From an uncultured Bacteroidales bacterium (lineage in GTDB: Bacteria; Bacteroidota; Bacteroidia; Bacteroidales; Bacteroidaceae), in assembly GCA_937898885.1 (NCBI GenBank), contig CALDKD010000072.1:1-60317 (forward strand): 60,317 bases of DNA. Reading direction: 5' to 3'. The position numbers and the translations under genes are program-made. Below are positions 34,612 through 43,020 of the stretch, one piece after another. The notes under the pieces were generated by a model. It had not been told where the DNA came from and searched no databases. It saw nothing but the letters and a program-made list of their open reading frames with translations. Positions within the stretch are counted from its first letter, which is position 1. Every line of letters begins with the position of its first letter.

Positions 34612-35231
34612 TGGAATACAATACTCAACGTGAGCATCTGCCGATGCCTGAATACGGCCGCTCCGTACAGGAAATGATTGACCATGCCCTTTGCATTGAG
34701 GACAAGGCTGAGCGTCAGCGCTGTGCAGAGTCGATAATTAACATTATGTGGGGTATGTTTCCCACACTTAGAGACGTTCCGGATTTTCAGGTCAAGCTGT
34801 GGGACCATCTGGCTTATATGGCGGATTACAAACTGGATATAGATTATCCGTTTGAGATTACCCGTCTTGATAAGGCGAGGCAGATTCCGGAGCATATAGA
34901 TTATTCCAACGGTGAGATTCGTTTCCGTCATTATGGCCGTATAATTCCAGAACTGATTGAAAAGGCTGTTTCTATGCAGAATGGACCAGTGAAAAGTCAG
35001 CTGGTGAGGCTAATTGCCGCTCAGATGAAGAAGGATCTTCTGCTCTGGAACAAAGAGATGGCCGAGGACAGCCGCATTGTGGAGGACATCCGCTATTTCT
35101 CCAAAGGCCGGCTGGAGGTTGATGCCGAAAGCATCAGTCTGAGTCTCGCCGTATCGCAGAACAACTCACAGCAGGGCGGACGGCAGTCGCGTCAGTTCCA
35201 GCGTAATAAGAAAAACCGGAAAAGATATTGA
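34611..35231 (+). CDS. DUF4290 family protein
   Basis: 206 residues from ATG 34611. It starts MEYNTQREHLPMPEYGR and matches the Bacteroidota-specific DUF4290 family, which typically sits between tsaB-like and murA genes. It is predicted mostly alpha-helical and soluble, with a basic, Gln/Asn-rich tail (last 30 residues, ending NRKRY) that could touch nucleic acid. No catalytic motif is visible and the function is unknown. Tight coupling to both neighbours suggests a constant, possibly essential role. Confidence 0.85.
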   Translation: MEYNTQREHLPMPEYGRSVQEMIDHALCIEDKAERQRCAESIINIMWGMFPTLRDVPDFQVKLWDHLAYMADYKLDIDYPFEITRLDKARQIPEHIDYSNGEIRFRHYGRIIPELIEKAVSMQNGPVKSQLVRLIAAQMKKDLLLWNKEMAEDSRIVEDIRYFSKGRLEVDAESISLSLAVSQNNSQQGGRQSRQFQRNKKNRKRY

Positions 35232-35235
35232 CACT

Positions 35236-36543
35236 ATGGCATCATTCATCATTGAGGGCGGTCACCGGTTGAGTGGCACTATCGTGCCGCAGGGAGCCAA
35301 GAACGAGGTCCTGCAGATACTCTGTGCGGTTCTGCTGACTTCCGATGAGGTTATCGTGCGGAATGTGCCGGATATTCTGGATGTAAACAATCTGATAGAC
35401 CTCCTCTCATCACTTGGCGTACACTCCCGTCGCATATCTGCCGGCGAGTGGTCCTTCAAGGCTGAGAAGATAGATATGGATTTCGCACTGAGCGGGGAGA
35501 TGGTACGCAAAAGCGCAGGTCTTCGTGGCTCTGTCATGCTCCTGGGGCCGCTGCTTGCAAGGACAGGACGCACGGTCGTGAGCAAACCCGGTGGAGATAA
35601 AATAGGGCGCCGGCGCGTTGATACCCATATCAACGGTTTGAAGGCTCTTGGCGCTAGGTTTACACTGAATGAGGAGAAAGGATGCTATGAGTTATCGGCG
35701 GACAAGCTGAAAGGATGCTATATGCTGCTTGACGAGGCCTCAGTGACAGGTACCGCCAACATTGTAATGGCATCGGTCCTGGCAGAGGGTGTGACCACGA
35801 TTTACAATGCTGCCTGTGAGCCATACGTACAGCAGTTGTGCCGGATGCTGAATAATATGGGGGCTTGCATATCGGGCATAGGAAGCAATCTTCTGACCAT
35901 CACCGGAGTAAGCAGTCTTCACGGTGCCACACATACCATACTTCCCGATATGATTGAGGTGGGAAGCTTTATCGGTATGGCGGCTATGACAGCCAGCGAG
36001 CTTACCATAAAGGATGTATCGTACGATAATCTCGGCGTGATACCTGAGAGTTTCCGCAGGCTTGGAATTACAGTACTCCAGCAGGGTGACGACATTCTTG
36101 TGCCGGCTCAGGAGCATTACCAGATAGACTCGTTCATAGACGGCTCAATTATGACATTGGCCGATGCTCCATGGCCAGGACTTACTCCAGACTTGTTGAG
36201 TGTGCTTCTGGTTACCGCAACCCAGGCAAAAGGCAGCGTGCTCATTCATCAGAAGATGTTCGAGAGCCGTCTGTTCTTTGTGGATAATCTGATTGATATG
36301 GGAGCGCAGGTTATTCTTTGTGACCCGCATCGTGTGGTCGTGATAGGTCACGACCGTCATTTCACGCTTCACGCCAGAAGAATGTCATCGCCGGACATCA
36401 GGGCTGGCATCGCTATGCTGATTGCGGCAATGAGCGCTGAAGGTGTGAGCCGCATAGACAACATCGGCCAGATAGACCGTGGATATCAGAATATTGACAA
36501 ACGTCTTGTGGCACTGGGCGCAAGCATAACACGTATGGATTGA
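35236..36543 (+). CDS. murA: UDP-N-acetylglucosamine 1-carboxyvinyltransferase
   Basis: 435 residues, the first committed enzyme of peptidoglycan synthesis. The N-terminal GAKNEVLQILCAVLL matches the GAKNaaLpil substrate loop. The active loop reads KPGGDKIGRRRVDTH, so the residue equivalent to E. coli Cys115 is Asp121. Cys-to-Asp at this site is found in naturally fosfomycin-resistant MurA enzymes. C-terminal motifs (SPDIRAGIAMLIAA) are intact. It starts 4 nt after DUF4290 and overlaps rimM by 1 nt. Confidence 0.95.
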   Translation: MASFIIEGGHRLSGTIVPQGAKNEVLQILCAVLLTSDEVIVRNVPDILDVNNLIDLLSSLGVHSRRISAGEWSFKAEKIDMDFALSGEMVRKSAGLRGSVMLLGPLLARTGRTVVSKPGGDKIGRRRVDTHINGLKALGARFTLNEEKGCYELSADKLKGCYMLLDEASVTGTANIVMASVLAEGVTTIYNAACEPYVQQLCRMLNNMGACISGIGSNLLTITGVSSLHGATHTILPDMIEVGSFIGMAAMTASELTIKDVSYDNLGVIPESFRRLGITVLQQGDDILVPAQEHYQIDSFIDGSIMTLADAPWPGLTPDLLSVLLVTATQAKGSVLIHQKMFESRLFFVDNLIDMGAQVILCDPHRVVVIGHDRHFTLHARRMSSPDIRAGIAMLIAAMSAEGVSRIDNIGQIDRGYQNIDKRLVALGASITRMD

Positions 36544-37061
36544 TGATAGGAAGAGACGAGGTTACGGGCTGCGGAACTATCCTTCGCTCACACGGGGTTG
36601 AGGGCGAGGTGGTCGTGCCTGTGTCCGGCGATTTCCTGGAATCAACAGGTCTGCCTTTTCTGGTGCTTGATATGGATGGCATTCTGGTGCCTTTCCTTAT
36701 TGAGTCATTCAGGAGTCGTGGCGCGTCAACAGCATTGGTGAAGCTGGAAGGCGTTGATACATTGGAGCAGGCTGACTCGCTCAGGGGCAAGAGCGTGTGG
36801 CTTCTGAAAAAGTACATCAATGAGGATGTGGAGGATGATTTCTCGCCAGATATGTTCATTGGCCTGCAGGCATCGGATGTCAAGGCCGGTAAGCTTGGAG
36901 TAGTGGATGCCGTGGATGACAGCACGCCAAATGTGTTGTTCCTTATCAGAAATGGTGAGCGCGAGATAATAGTTCCTGCGAACCCTGCCCTAGTAAGAAG
37001 TGTGAATATCCTGAAGGGACAGATTGTCTTTGATTTGCCTGATGGCCTTATAGATATGTGA
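36543..37061 (+). CDS. rimM: 16S rRNA processing protein RimM
   Basis: 172 residues from ATG 36543, which overlaps the murA TGA (TGATG). The N-terminal RimM domain has TILRSHGVEGEVVV, with the later VKLEGVDTLEQADSLRGKSVW. A PRC-barrel-like C-terminal half follows (IGLQASDVKAGKLGVVDAVDD, ending in IVPANPALVRSVN). It assists assembly of the 30S head. The TTG at 36540 is in frame but less likely. Confidence 0.9.
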   Translation: MIGRDEVTGCGTILRSHGVEGEVVVPVSGDFLESTGLPFLVLDMDGILVPFLIESFRSRGASTALVKLEGVDTLEQADSLRGKSVWLLKKYINEDVEDDFSPDMFIGLQASDVKAGKLGVVDAVDDSTPNVLFLIRNGEREIIVPANPALVRSVNILKGQIVFDLPDGLIDM

Positions 37062-37067
37062 TGCGAT

Positions 37068-37946
37068 ATGGGTAGTTTGGAGCGTAAACGCAAGAGAATA
37101 GGCCGTATGAGTCTCTGGCAGCGGGTTACCAGAAGATTCAGACTGAGAATTGTCAACGAGGATGAGTTGAGGGATGTCGTATCCAGATCTGTCAGCTGGC
37201 TTGACCTTATTGTGCTTTTCCTGGCGTTGGCTGCTGTAATATCGGTAATTGCCATTATGCTGTACAGATGTTCCCCCAGTCAGAAACGACTTGCCGACAA
37301 TGACTATATGCTACGCCAGCAGGTGGTAAGTGATATGCTCCGATTGGACTCAATAGAGAACATCGTGTCAACACGCGATTATTACATACAGAATATCCAG
37401 AATATCCTGCTGGGAAAGATTGATGTTGACTCTGTCACTTCAATTGACTCAATCGTAACCGCAGACCCGAATCTGGAGATAGACCGCTCTGATATAGAGA
37501 AGGCCTTCGTTGAGCAGTACGAGGAGGCAGAGAGATACAATGTCACATCGCAGACTCCTGTTGCCGGTGACGTGCAGAGCCGGAATCTGTTCCGTCCCGC
37601 ATCGGGTGTGATAACGGTTCCATTTGATATGCAGAAACGTCATTACGGTGTTGACATAGCCGCCAGCCCCAATGAGAGTGTAGTCTCTATTCTTGACGGA
37701 ACTGTGGTGATGAGTGGTTATACCTCGGAGGATGGTTACGTTATCTGCATACATCACGCCGGAGATATGATCTCGGTGTATAAGTATTGCAGCTCGCTTC
37801 TCAAGAAAGAGGGTGACAAGGTTAAGGCTGGCGATGTGGTGGCATTGGTGGGTAATGTGGGCTCTGTCTATTCAAGCTCACATCTGCATTTTGAATTATG
37901 GTACGAGGGTCAGCCGCTTGACCCGCAAAATTATATTGTATTCTAG
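37068..37946 (+). CDS. M23/LytM-family peptidoglycan protein
   Basis: 292 residues. A basic cytoplasmic N-terminus, one membrane segment (about 45-66) and a coiled region precede a LytM/M23 domain (about 175-290) in the periplasm. Zinc ligands H192 and D196 (HYGVD) and H274 in HLHF (H272, H274) are present. The other catalytic His, usually in a Y-x-H motif, is Tyr240 (VYKYCSS), so hydrolase activity may be reduced or lost. Family members cut peptide cross-links or activate amidases. It is coupled to dxr by a TAGTG overlap. Confidence 0.88.
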   Translation: MGSLERKRKRIGRMSLWQRVTRRFRLRIVNEDELRDVVSRSVSWLDLIVLFLALAAVISVIAIMLYRCSPSQKRLADNDYMLRQQVVSDMLRLDSIENIVSTRDYYIQNIQNILLGKIDVDSVTSIDSIVTADPNLEIDRSDIEKAFVEQYEEAERYNVTSQTPVAGDVQSRNLFRPASGVITVPFDMQKRHYGVDIAASPNESVVSILDGTVVMSGYTSEDGYVICIHHAGDMISVYKYCSSLLKKEGDKVKAGDVVALVGNVGSVYSSSHLHFELWYEGQPLDPQNYIVF

Positions 37947-39094
37947 TGAAAAGACAAATAGCGATTCTGGGCTCCACTGGCTCGATAGGCAGTCAGGCTC
38001 TGGATGTGATTGCCGCAAACAGTGATTTGTACGAGGTATATGCGCTTACTGCCAACAATAATGTTGAGAGACTCGTTGAGCAGGCCCGCAAGTTTATGCC
38101 CGAGGCAGTGGTGATAGCGAATGAGGCGAATTATAGCAAAGTCAAAGAGGCGTTGTCTGACTTGCCAATAAAGGTATATGCAGGTGCCGATGCCCTGTGT
38201 CAGGTCGTGACCGCAGAGCCAATTGATATTGTTCTGGCATCAATGGTGGGTTTCGCCGGACTTAGACCTACAATAGAGGCAATCAAGGCCGGTAAGGCTA
38301 TCGCCCTTGCCAACAAGGAGACGCTTGTGGTAGCCGGTGAGCTTGTCACGGCACTGGCCAATAAATATAAGGTTCCGGTACTTCCTGTGGATTCAGAGCA
38401 TTCGGCAATATTCCAGTGCCTTCACGGAGAGTTTGAGAATGAGGTTGAGAAGATTATCCTGACCGCATCGGGCGGCCCGTTCCGTACGTTTACAAAAGAG
38501 CAGCTGGCTACAGTGACCAAAGAGCAGGCGCTCAGGCATCCCAACTGGGATATGGGCGCGAAGATTACCATAGACTCAGCATCGCTGATGAACAAGGGAT
38601 TTGAGGTTATAGAGGCTAAATGGCTGTTTGGCGTATCGTACGACAAGATTGAGGTGGTGGTGCATCCGCAGTCTGTGATTCACTCTATGGTACAATATAC
38701 CGATGGTGCCATAAAGGCTCAGCTGGGTGCTCCCGATATGCATCTGCCAATCCAGTACGCGTTCTCATATCCATTGCGTCTGAAGTCTGATTTCCCCAGG
38801 GTTGACTTCACCAAGACCGGCAGTCTCACATTTGAGAAACCTGACACGGCGCGCTTCCGCAATCTGGCACTGGCATATCAGGCAATTGAGGCCGGTGGAA
38901 GTATGCCCTGTGTGCTGAATGCCGCAAACGAGGTCTGTGTGGCGGCTTTCCTTCACGACAGGATTGGTTTCCTGCAAATGAGCGATGTCATTGAGAAGAC
39001 AATGAATGCCGTCCCAATAGAGCGCACGCCTTCGCTTGAGGATTACATCCGTATTGACCAGGAGTCACGCAAGGTGGCTGCCTCTTTTTTGTAA
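37946..39094 (+). CDS. dxr: 1-deoxy-D-xylulose 5-phosphate reductoisomerase
   Basis: 382 residues. The NADPH-binding LGSTGSIGSQALDV is at the N-terminus, NKETLVVAGE and the VDSEHSAIFQCL metal site in the middle, and HPQSVIHSMVQYTDGA follows. It commits carbon to the MEP isoprenoid pathway and is the target of fosmidomycin. The start is GTG at 37946, whose G is the last base of the preceding TAG. No ATG alternative would preserve the N-terminal Rossmann strand. Confidence 0.95.
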   Translation: MKRQIAILGSTGSIGSQALDVIAANSDLYEVYALTANNNVERLVEQARKFMPEAVVIANEANYSKVKEALSDLPIKVYAGADALCQVVTAEPIDIVLASMVGFAGLRPTIEAIKAGKAIALANKETLVVAGELVTALANKYKVPVLPVDSEHSAIFQCLHGEFENEVEKIILTASGGPFRTFTKEQLATVTKEQALRHPNWDMGAKITIDSASLMNKGFEVIEAKWLFGVSYDKIEVVVHPQSVIHSMVQYTDGAIKAQLGAPDMHLPIQYAFSYPLRLKSDFPRVDFTKTGSLTFEKPDTARFRNLALAYQAIEAGGSMPCVLNAANEVCVAAFLHDRIGFLQMSDVIEKTMNAVPIERTPSLEDYIRIDQESRKVAASFL

Positions 39095-39116
39095 TAAGTA
39101 ATTATTCTGATTTGAT

Positions 39117-40598
39117 ATGTCTCCATTCTGGATCAGGCTGTTTCAGCTTATATTGTCACTGACAATTCTTGTAGTGTTTCACGAGTTCGGTCATTTCCTG
39201 TTCTCAAGGGTGTTCAAGGTGAGGGTTGAGAAGTTCTATGCCTTCTTCAATCCTAATTTCTCCATTTTCCGCATAAAGAGGGTCAACGGAAAGTTGCGCT
39301 GCAAGTTTTTCGCACCGAATGTGCCCGAGAGCTACGAGGAGGAGAAACGCTTCAACTTTGAAGGAAAGGAGGAGACTATATATAAACCGGTGGATTTGGA
39401 TACTCTGCCTGAGGATGACTGGCGCCGTAATCCTGAGAATACCGAGTTCGGAGTGGGCTGGGTGCCGTTCGGTGGTTATTGCAAGATTGCCGGAATGATT
39501 GACGAGTCGATGGATGTGGCCTCCATGCAGCAGGAGCCCAAACCTTGGGAGTTCCGCACCAAGCCCGCCTGGCAGCGTCTGCTGATTATGGTTGGAGGCG
39601 TTCTGTTCAATTTGCTTCTTGCCTTCTTCATCTATTCAATGGTCCTTCTCAAATGGGGTGACAGCTATATACCTGTAGATGCTCCGGTCTTTGGCTATGA
39701 GTTCAACGATCACGCAAAGTCCCTTGGATTTCAGGACGGAGACATCATAGTAAGCACAGACAGTAAGAAATCCGTATCGTACGATGCCGACCTTTATCGC
39801 GATATAGCCAAGGCCAAGACAGTGACGGTACTCCGTAATGGCAGCGAGGTGGTACTTCAGATGCCCGATGAGCTCTCATTGTTCGATTTTACCCGCGATG
39901 TACCGTTTATCTCAGTACTCAGCCCTATGACCGTTGACAGTGTCACTGCCGATGGAGGCGCTATGGCGGGCGGTATGATGGCCGGTGATACCATTATCTA
40001 TGTAAACGGTATGCGTGCGTCAACCTGGACAAGTTTCCAGGCTGTGCTTGCCTCTATGATGTCGGACGGTGTATCGTCTCATGACCTGAATATCGTAGTA
40101 AGCCGTTCCACCGGTCTTGATACCTTGAAAGTGGTGGCCGACGCAGATTTCAGAATTGGTATCGTGCACTATACAAAAGAGTATCAGTACAAGGACATAG
40201 AGTATAATTTCTGGCAGTCAATACCTGCCGGAATCAAATACGGCTGGAACACTTTAGCCACATACGTGGGCGATTTCCGCTATGTGTTCACCAAAGAGGG
40301 TGCCAAGTCATTGGGCGGTTTCGGCACCATAGGCAGCATTTTCCCGGCCAAATGGAACTGGCACGCATTCTGGCTTATGACGGCCTTCCTCTCTGTGATT
40401 CTGGCCTTTATGAATATTCTGCCTATTCCCGCCCTGGACGGCGGCTATGTGCTGTTCCTTCTTGTTGAGGTACTTACAGGACACAAGCCTGGCGATAAGT
40501 TCCTTGAGCGCGCCAATACGGTGGGAATGATTATACTGTTTGCACTCCTGATAGTAGCAAACCTGAACGATATTCTCAGATTGTTCGGCGTAATCTGA
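39117..40598 (+). CDS. rseP: Site-2 (M50) zinc metalloprotease RseP
   Basis: 493 residues. The zinc motif HEFGH is at 22-26 in the first membrane helix and the LDG motif at 440-442 in a late helix. Between them lie two PDZ-like regions and a long insertion around residues 60-120 that makes it longer than E. coli RseP. It performs intramembrane cleavage, usually of anti-sigma factors or signal peptide remnants. It is the last gene of the tsaB operon. The 18 nt to the convergent cca stop include the palindrome at 40613-40641. Confidence 0.93.
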   Translation: MSPFWIRLFQLILSLTILVVFHEFGHFLFSRVFKVRVEKFYAFFNPNFSIFRIKRVNGKLRCKFFAPNVPESYEEEKRFNFEGKEETIYKPVDLDTLPEDDWRRNPENTEFGVGWVPFGGYCKIAGMIDESMDVASMQQEPKPWEFRTKPAWQRLLIMVGGVLFNLLLAFFIYSMVLLKWGDSYIPVDAPVFGYEFNDHAKSLGFQDGDIIVSTDSKKSVSYDADLYRDIAKAKTVTVLRNGSEVVLQMPDELSLFDFTRDVPFISVLSPMTVDSVTADGGAMAGGMMAGDTIIYVNGMRASTWTSFQAVLASMMSDGVSSHDLNIVVSRSTGLDTLKVVADADFRIGIVHYTKEYQYKDIEYNFWQSIPAGIKYGWNTLATYVGDFRYVFTKEGAKSLGGFGTIGSIFPAKWNWHAFWLMTAFLSVILAFMNILPIPALDGGYVLFLLVEVLTGHKPGDKFLERANTVGMIILFALLIVANLNDILRLFGVI

Positions 40599-40607
40599 GT
40601 CTGCGTC

Positions 40608-40641
40608 AAAAATGGGTCAAGGTACCTGTCCCTCTGACCCA
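40608..40641 (-). terminator. Palindrome overlapping the cca stop codon, REP-like terminator
   Basis: TGGGTCA (40613-40619) and TGACCCA (40635-40641) form a perfect 7-bp stem around a GGTACC-containing loop. On the minus strand it is followed by TTTTT, fitting a terminator for cca whose stop codon lies inside the stem. The sequence resembles REP-like palindromes (see findings). Confidence 0.65.
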
Positions 40642-42068
40642 CACGGCGAGAGTCCTGCCTCGGCCGCTTTCTTTATCAGGAACTCAAGAGCGGCATCGTG
40701 CTCGTTGGGGATTATGCCATCCAGTATGGCGTCTTTGATGGCGCTCTTCAGCTCGCCTACTATCGCTGTTGGCGGAAGGTTGAACAGAGTCATGATCTCG
40801 TTGCCGTCAACGGGCGGCTGGAAGTTGCGTATGCGGTCACGCTCCTCCAGATCCTTTAGTTTCTGACGTACCAGCTGGAAGTTTTCCAGCAGTCTTTGCT
40901 TTTTCTGCTCATTGCGCGATGTTATGTCAGACTCGCACAGCAGCATCAAGTCATCAATGTCGTCTCCGGCATCGAACAGGAGACGTCTTACAGCAGAGTC
41001 CGTTACGATGTCATCTACAATGTTGATGGGGCGCATATGCAGCTCTACCATTTTCTGCACATACTTCATCTTCTCATTCTGAGGCAGTTTCATGTTGCGG
41101 AAGATGCCGGCTATCATACGGCTGCCTACTATGTTGTGGTTGTAGAATGTCCATCCGTGGGCGGCATCCCATTTCTTGGTGCGCGGCTTGCCTATATCGT
41201 GAAGAAGTGCGGCCCAGCGAAGCCAGACATTGTCTGATTTTGCGGCTACATTGTCCAGTACGGTAAGACTGTGAAGGAAAACATCCTTGTGCCCGCGTCC
41301 GTTCACAGTCTCCACACCCTCCAGGGCTGCCAGCTCTGGGAATATCAGTGGCAACAGTCCGCATCTGTCCAGGTCTATGAATCCTTTGGATGGAACTGGC
41401 GACATTATTATCTTTCCCAGCTCATCGGCTATTCTCTCCTTCGAGATGATTCCTATGCGCTCGCGGTTATGTTCCAGTGACTCAAACGTGCGGTCCTCAA
41501 TATAGAAATTGAGCTGTGTGGCGAACCTTATGCAGCGCATCATTCGCAGAGGGTCATCGCTGAATGTTATGTCCGGGTCCAGTGGGGTGCGTATGATGCG
41601 GTCCTCAAGGTCGTAGATACCATCGAACGGATCTACAAGCTCACCGAAACGTGCTCCGTTCAGGCAGATGGCCATTGCGTTGATTGTGAAGTCGCGCCGG
41701 TTCTGGTCATCCTCAAGTGTGCCGTTCTCAACAATCGGTTTGCGGGAGTCGTGCCGGTATGACTCTTTGCGCGCACCTACGAACTCAACCTCAAGATTGC
41801 CCTTGCGCACCTGTGCGGTACCGAAGTTCTTGAAAAGGCTTACGCTGGTTCCACGCCCCAGAGCCTTGCCGAAGGCTTTGGCTATCTCAAGGCCGCTCCC
41901 GACAACCACTACATCGATGTCCTTGCAGGGCCTTTCCAGAAAAAGGTCGCGCACATAACCGCCCACAACATAACACTCCATACCAAGCTTGTCGGCAGTC
42001 TCGGAGAGAAGCCTGAACTCGGGTTTGTCCAGAAGGACGGCAAGCTCGCTGTCGCTGTATAACACCAT
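40617..42068 (-). CDS. cca: CCA tRNA nucleotidyltransferase with HD domain
   Basis: 483 residues from ATG 42068. The class II nucleotidyltransferase head has GGYVRD and the catalytic pair D50/D52 (KDIDVVVVG). An HD phosphohydrolase domain follows with LLHDIGKP. It adds or repairs the 3' CCA of tRNAs, which tRNA-Val of this window lacks in its gene. An upstream extension to 42191 is excluded because the -7 box at 42089-42096 lies within it. The last eight residues and the stop are encoded by the palindrome at 40613-40641, so the C-terminus may have been altered by its insertion. Confidence 0.93.
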   Translation of the reverse strand: MVLYSDSELAVLLDKPEFRLLSETADKLGMECYVVGGYVRDLFLERPCKDIDVVVVGSGLEIAKAFGKALGRGTSVSLFKNFGTAQVRKGNLEVEFVGARKESYRHDSRKPIVENGTLEDDQNRRDFTINAMAICLNGARFGELVDPFDGIYDLEDRIIRTPLDPDITFSDDPLRMMRCIRFATQLNFYIEDRTFESLEHNRERIGIISKERIADELGKIIMSPVPSKGFIDLDRCGLLPLIFPELAALEGVETVNGRGHKDVFLHSLTVLDNVAAKSDNVWLRWAALLHDIGKPRTKKWDAAHGWTFYNHNIVGSRMIAGIFRNMKLPQNEKMKYVQKMVELHMRPINIVDDIVTDSAVRRLLFDAGDDIDDLMLLCESDITSRNEQKKQRLLENFQLVRQKLKDLEERDRIRNFQPPVDGNEIMTLFNLPPTAIVGELKSAIKDAILDGIIPNEHDAALEFLIKKAAEAGLSPCGSEGQVP

Positions 42069-42088
42069 ATCACGCGCAATTCTTACTG

Positions 42089-42096
42089 CAAAGTTA
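42089..42096 (-). promoter_or_regulatory. -7 box of cca
   Basis: TAACTTTG on the minus strand, 20 nt before ATG 42068. It decides the cca start. Confidence 0.6.
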
Positions 42097-42118
42097 CAGT
42101 TTAACTCCACAAAAGGCT

Positions 42119-42126
42119 TATATTCG
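42119..42126 (+). promoter_or_regulatory. -7 box of the 42143 lipoprotein gene (TATATTCG class)
   Basis: TATATTCG followed by CG, 16 nt before the ATG. It is back-to-back with the cca promoter. Confidence 0.5.
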
Positions 42127-42142
42127 CGGAAAAATAGGGGAT

Positions 42143-42988
42143 ATGAGAAGATTATCTTTGCTTTTTGTGCTGTTTCTGGCAGTAGTTTCATGTGGCCAGG
42201 ACGAGAACAAGCTTGCAGCCCGTTTTCTAGAGCGGGCCGCAGAGTGTATGTCTGGCGGAAGTTATCAGGAGGCTAAGCTGCTTATTGATAGCGTAAGGAT
42301 AGTATATCCAAAGGCTTTTGAGGCTCGCAAGGAGGGCATCCGTCTGCTGCAGAAGGTGGAGATTGCCGAGGCTGAGCGGACCGTGGCCTTTCAGGACAGT
42401 GTGCTTTCTGCTCTGAGAGCCCGCCTTGATGAGGTTAAAGACAGGTTCGTATTTGAGAAAGACGAGAAGTATCAGGATATTGGAAACTATATGGTGTCAT
42501 CTCAGTCTGTGGAGAAGAACATAGGGCGGAATTATATTCGCGGTCAGGTTGACGAGAAGGGAAGAATGACTCTTGTGTCCTCATTCAGCGGCACATCGTA
42601 TATACACCACCGCTCGTTACGCCTGTCTAGCGGAGATAATTTTGTAGAGACACCTGTGTCGGACGATTTCTATGAGTATTCAGATCTGGGAGTCTGCTAC
42701 GAGAAGTGTAATTTCACACACGGAAAGGACGGGGGCGCAGCCGCATTCATATCGCTTCATAAGGGAGAGCCGATAAAGGTCGAGATAAGGGGTACGCGTA
42801 ATGTCAGTGCCGATATGAGGCCTGCCGACATCAACGCCATCTCGGAACTGTATTCATTCTCTTTGCTGCTGTCTTCCATAGATGAGGCAGCATCTCTTCG
42901 TGACGAGGCTCTGCGGAAAATCAAGTTTGTGAATGAGAATATTGCCAAGGCAGACTCCATTCAGCTCCAGAACGCTGCTCTCCGGTAA
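42143..42988 (+). CDS. Hypothetical lipoprotein with coiled-coil segment
   Basis: 281 residues. The signal peptide ends in lipobox VVSC (Cys17), so it should sit in the envelope. Residues 25-60 have a TPR-like helical feel (FLERAAECMSGGSYQEAKLLIDS); residues 70-100 are helical and charged, followed by a beta-rich middle (RMTLVSSFSGTSYIHHRS) and a C-terminal coiled coil. I recognise no named domain. It faces the sprA 3' end with 32 nt between stops and no clear terminator. Confidence 0.75.
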   Translation: MRRLSLLFVLFLAVVSCGQDENKLAARFLERAAECMSGGSYQEAKLLIDSVRIVYPKAFEARKEGIRLLQKVEIAEAERTVAFQDSVLSALRARLDEVKDRFVFEKDEKYQDIGNYMVSSQSVEKNIGRNYIRGQVDEKGRMTLVSSFSGTSYIHHRSLRLSSGDNFVETPVSDDFYEYSDLGVCYEKCNFTHGKDGGAAAFISLHKGEPIKVEIRGTRNVSADMRPADINAISELYSFSLLLSSIDEAASLRDEALRKIKFVNENIAKADSIQLQNAALR

Positions 42989-43020
42989 GTAATCAGGAGA
43001 TTTCGCTGCGCAGTGACGGA

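Noticed and set aside
36413..37255. 280-codon minus-strand ORF across murA, rimM and the M23 gene
   Set aside because: Ser/Thr/Arg-rich shadow translation spanning three genes of a tight operon on the other strand.
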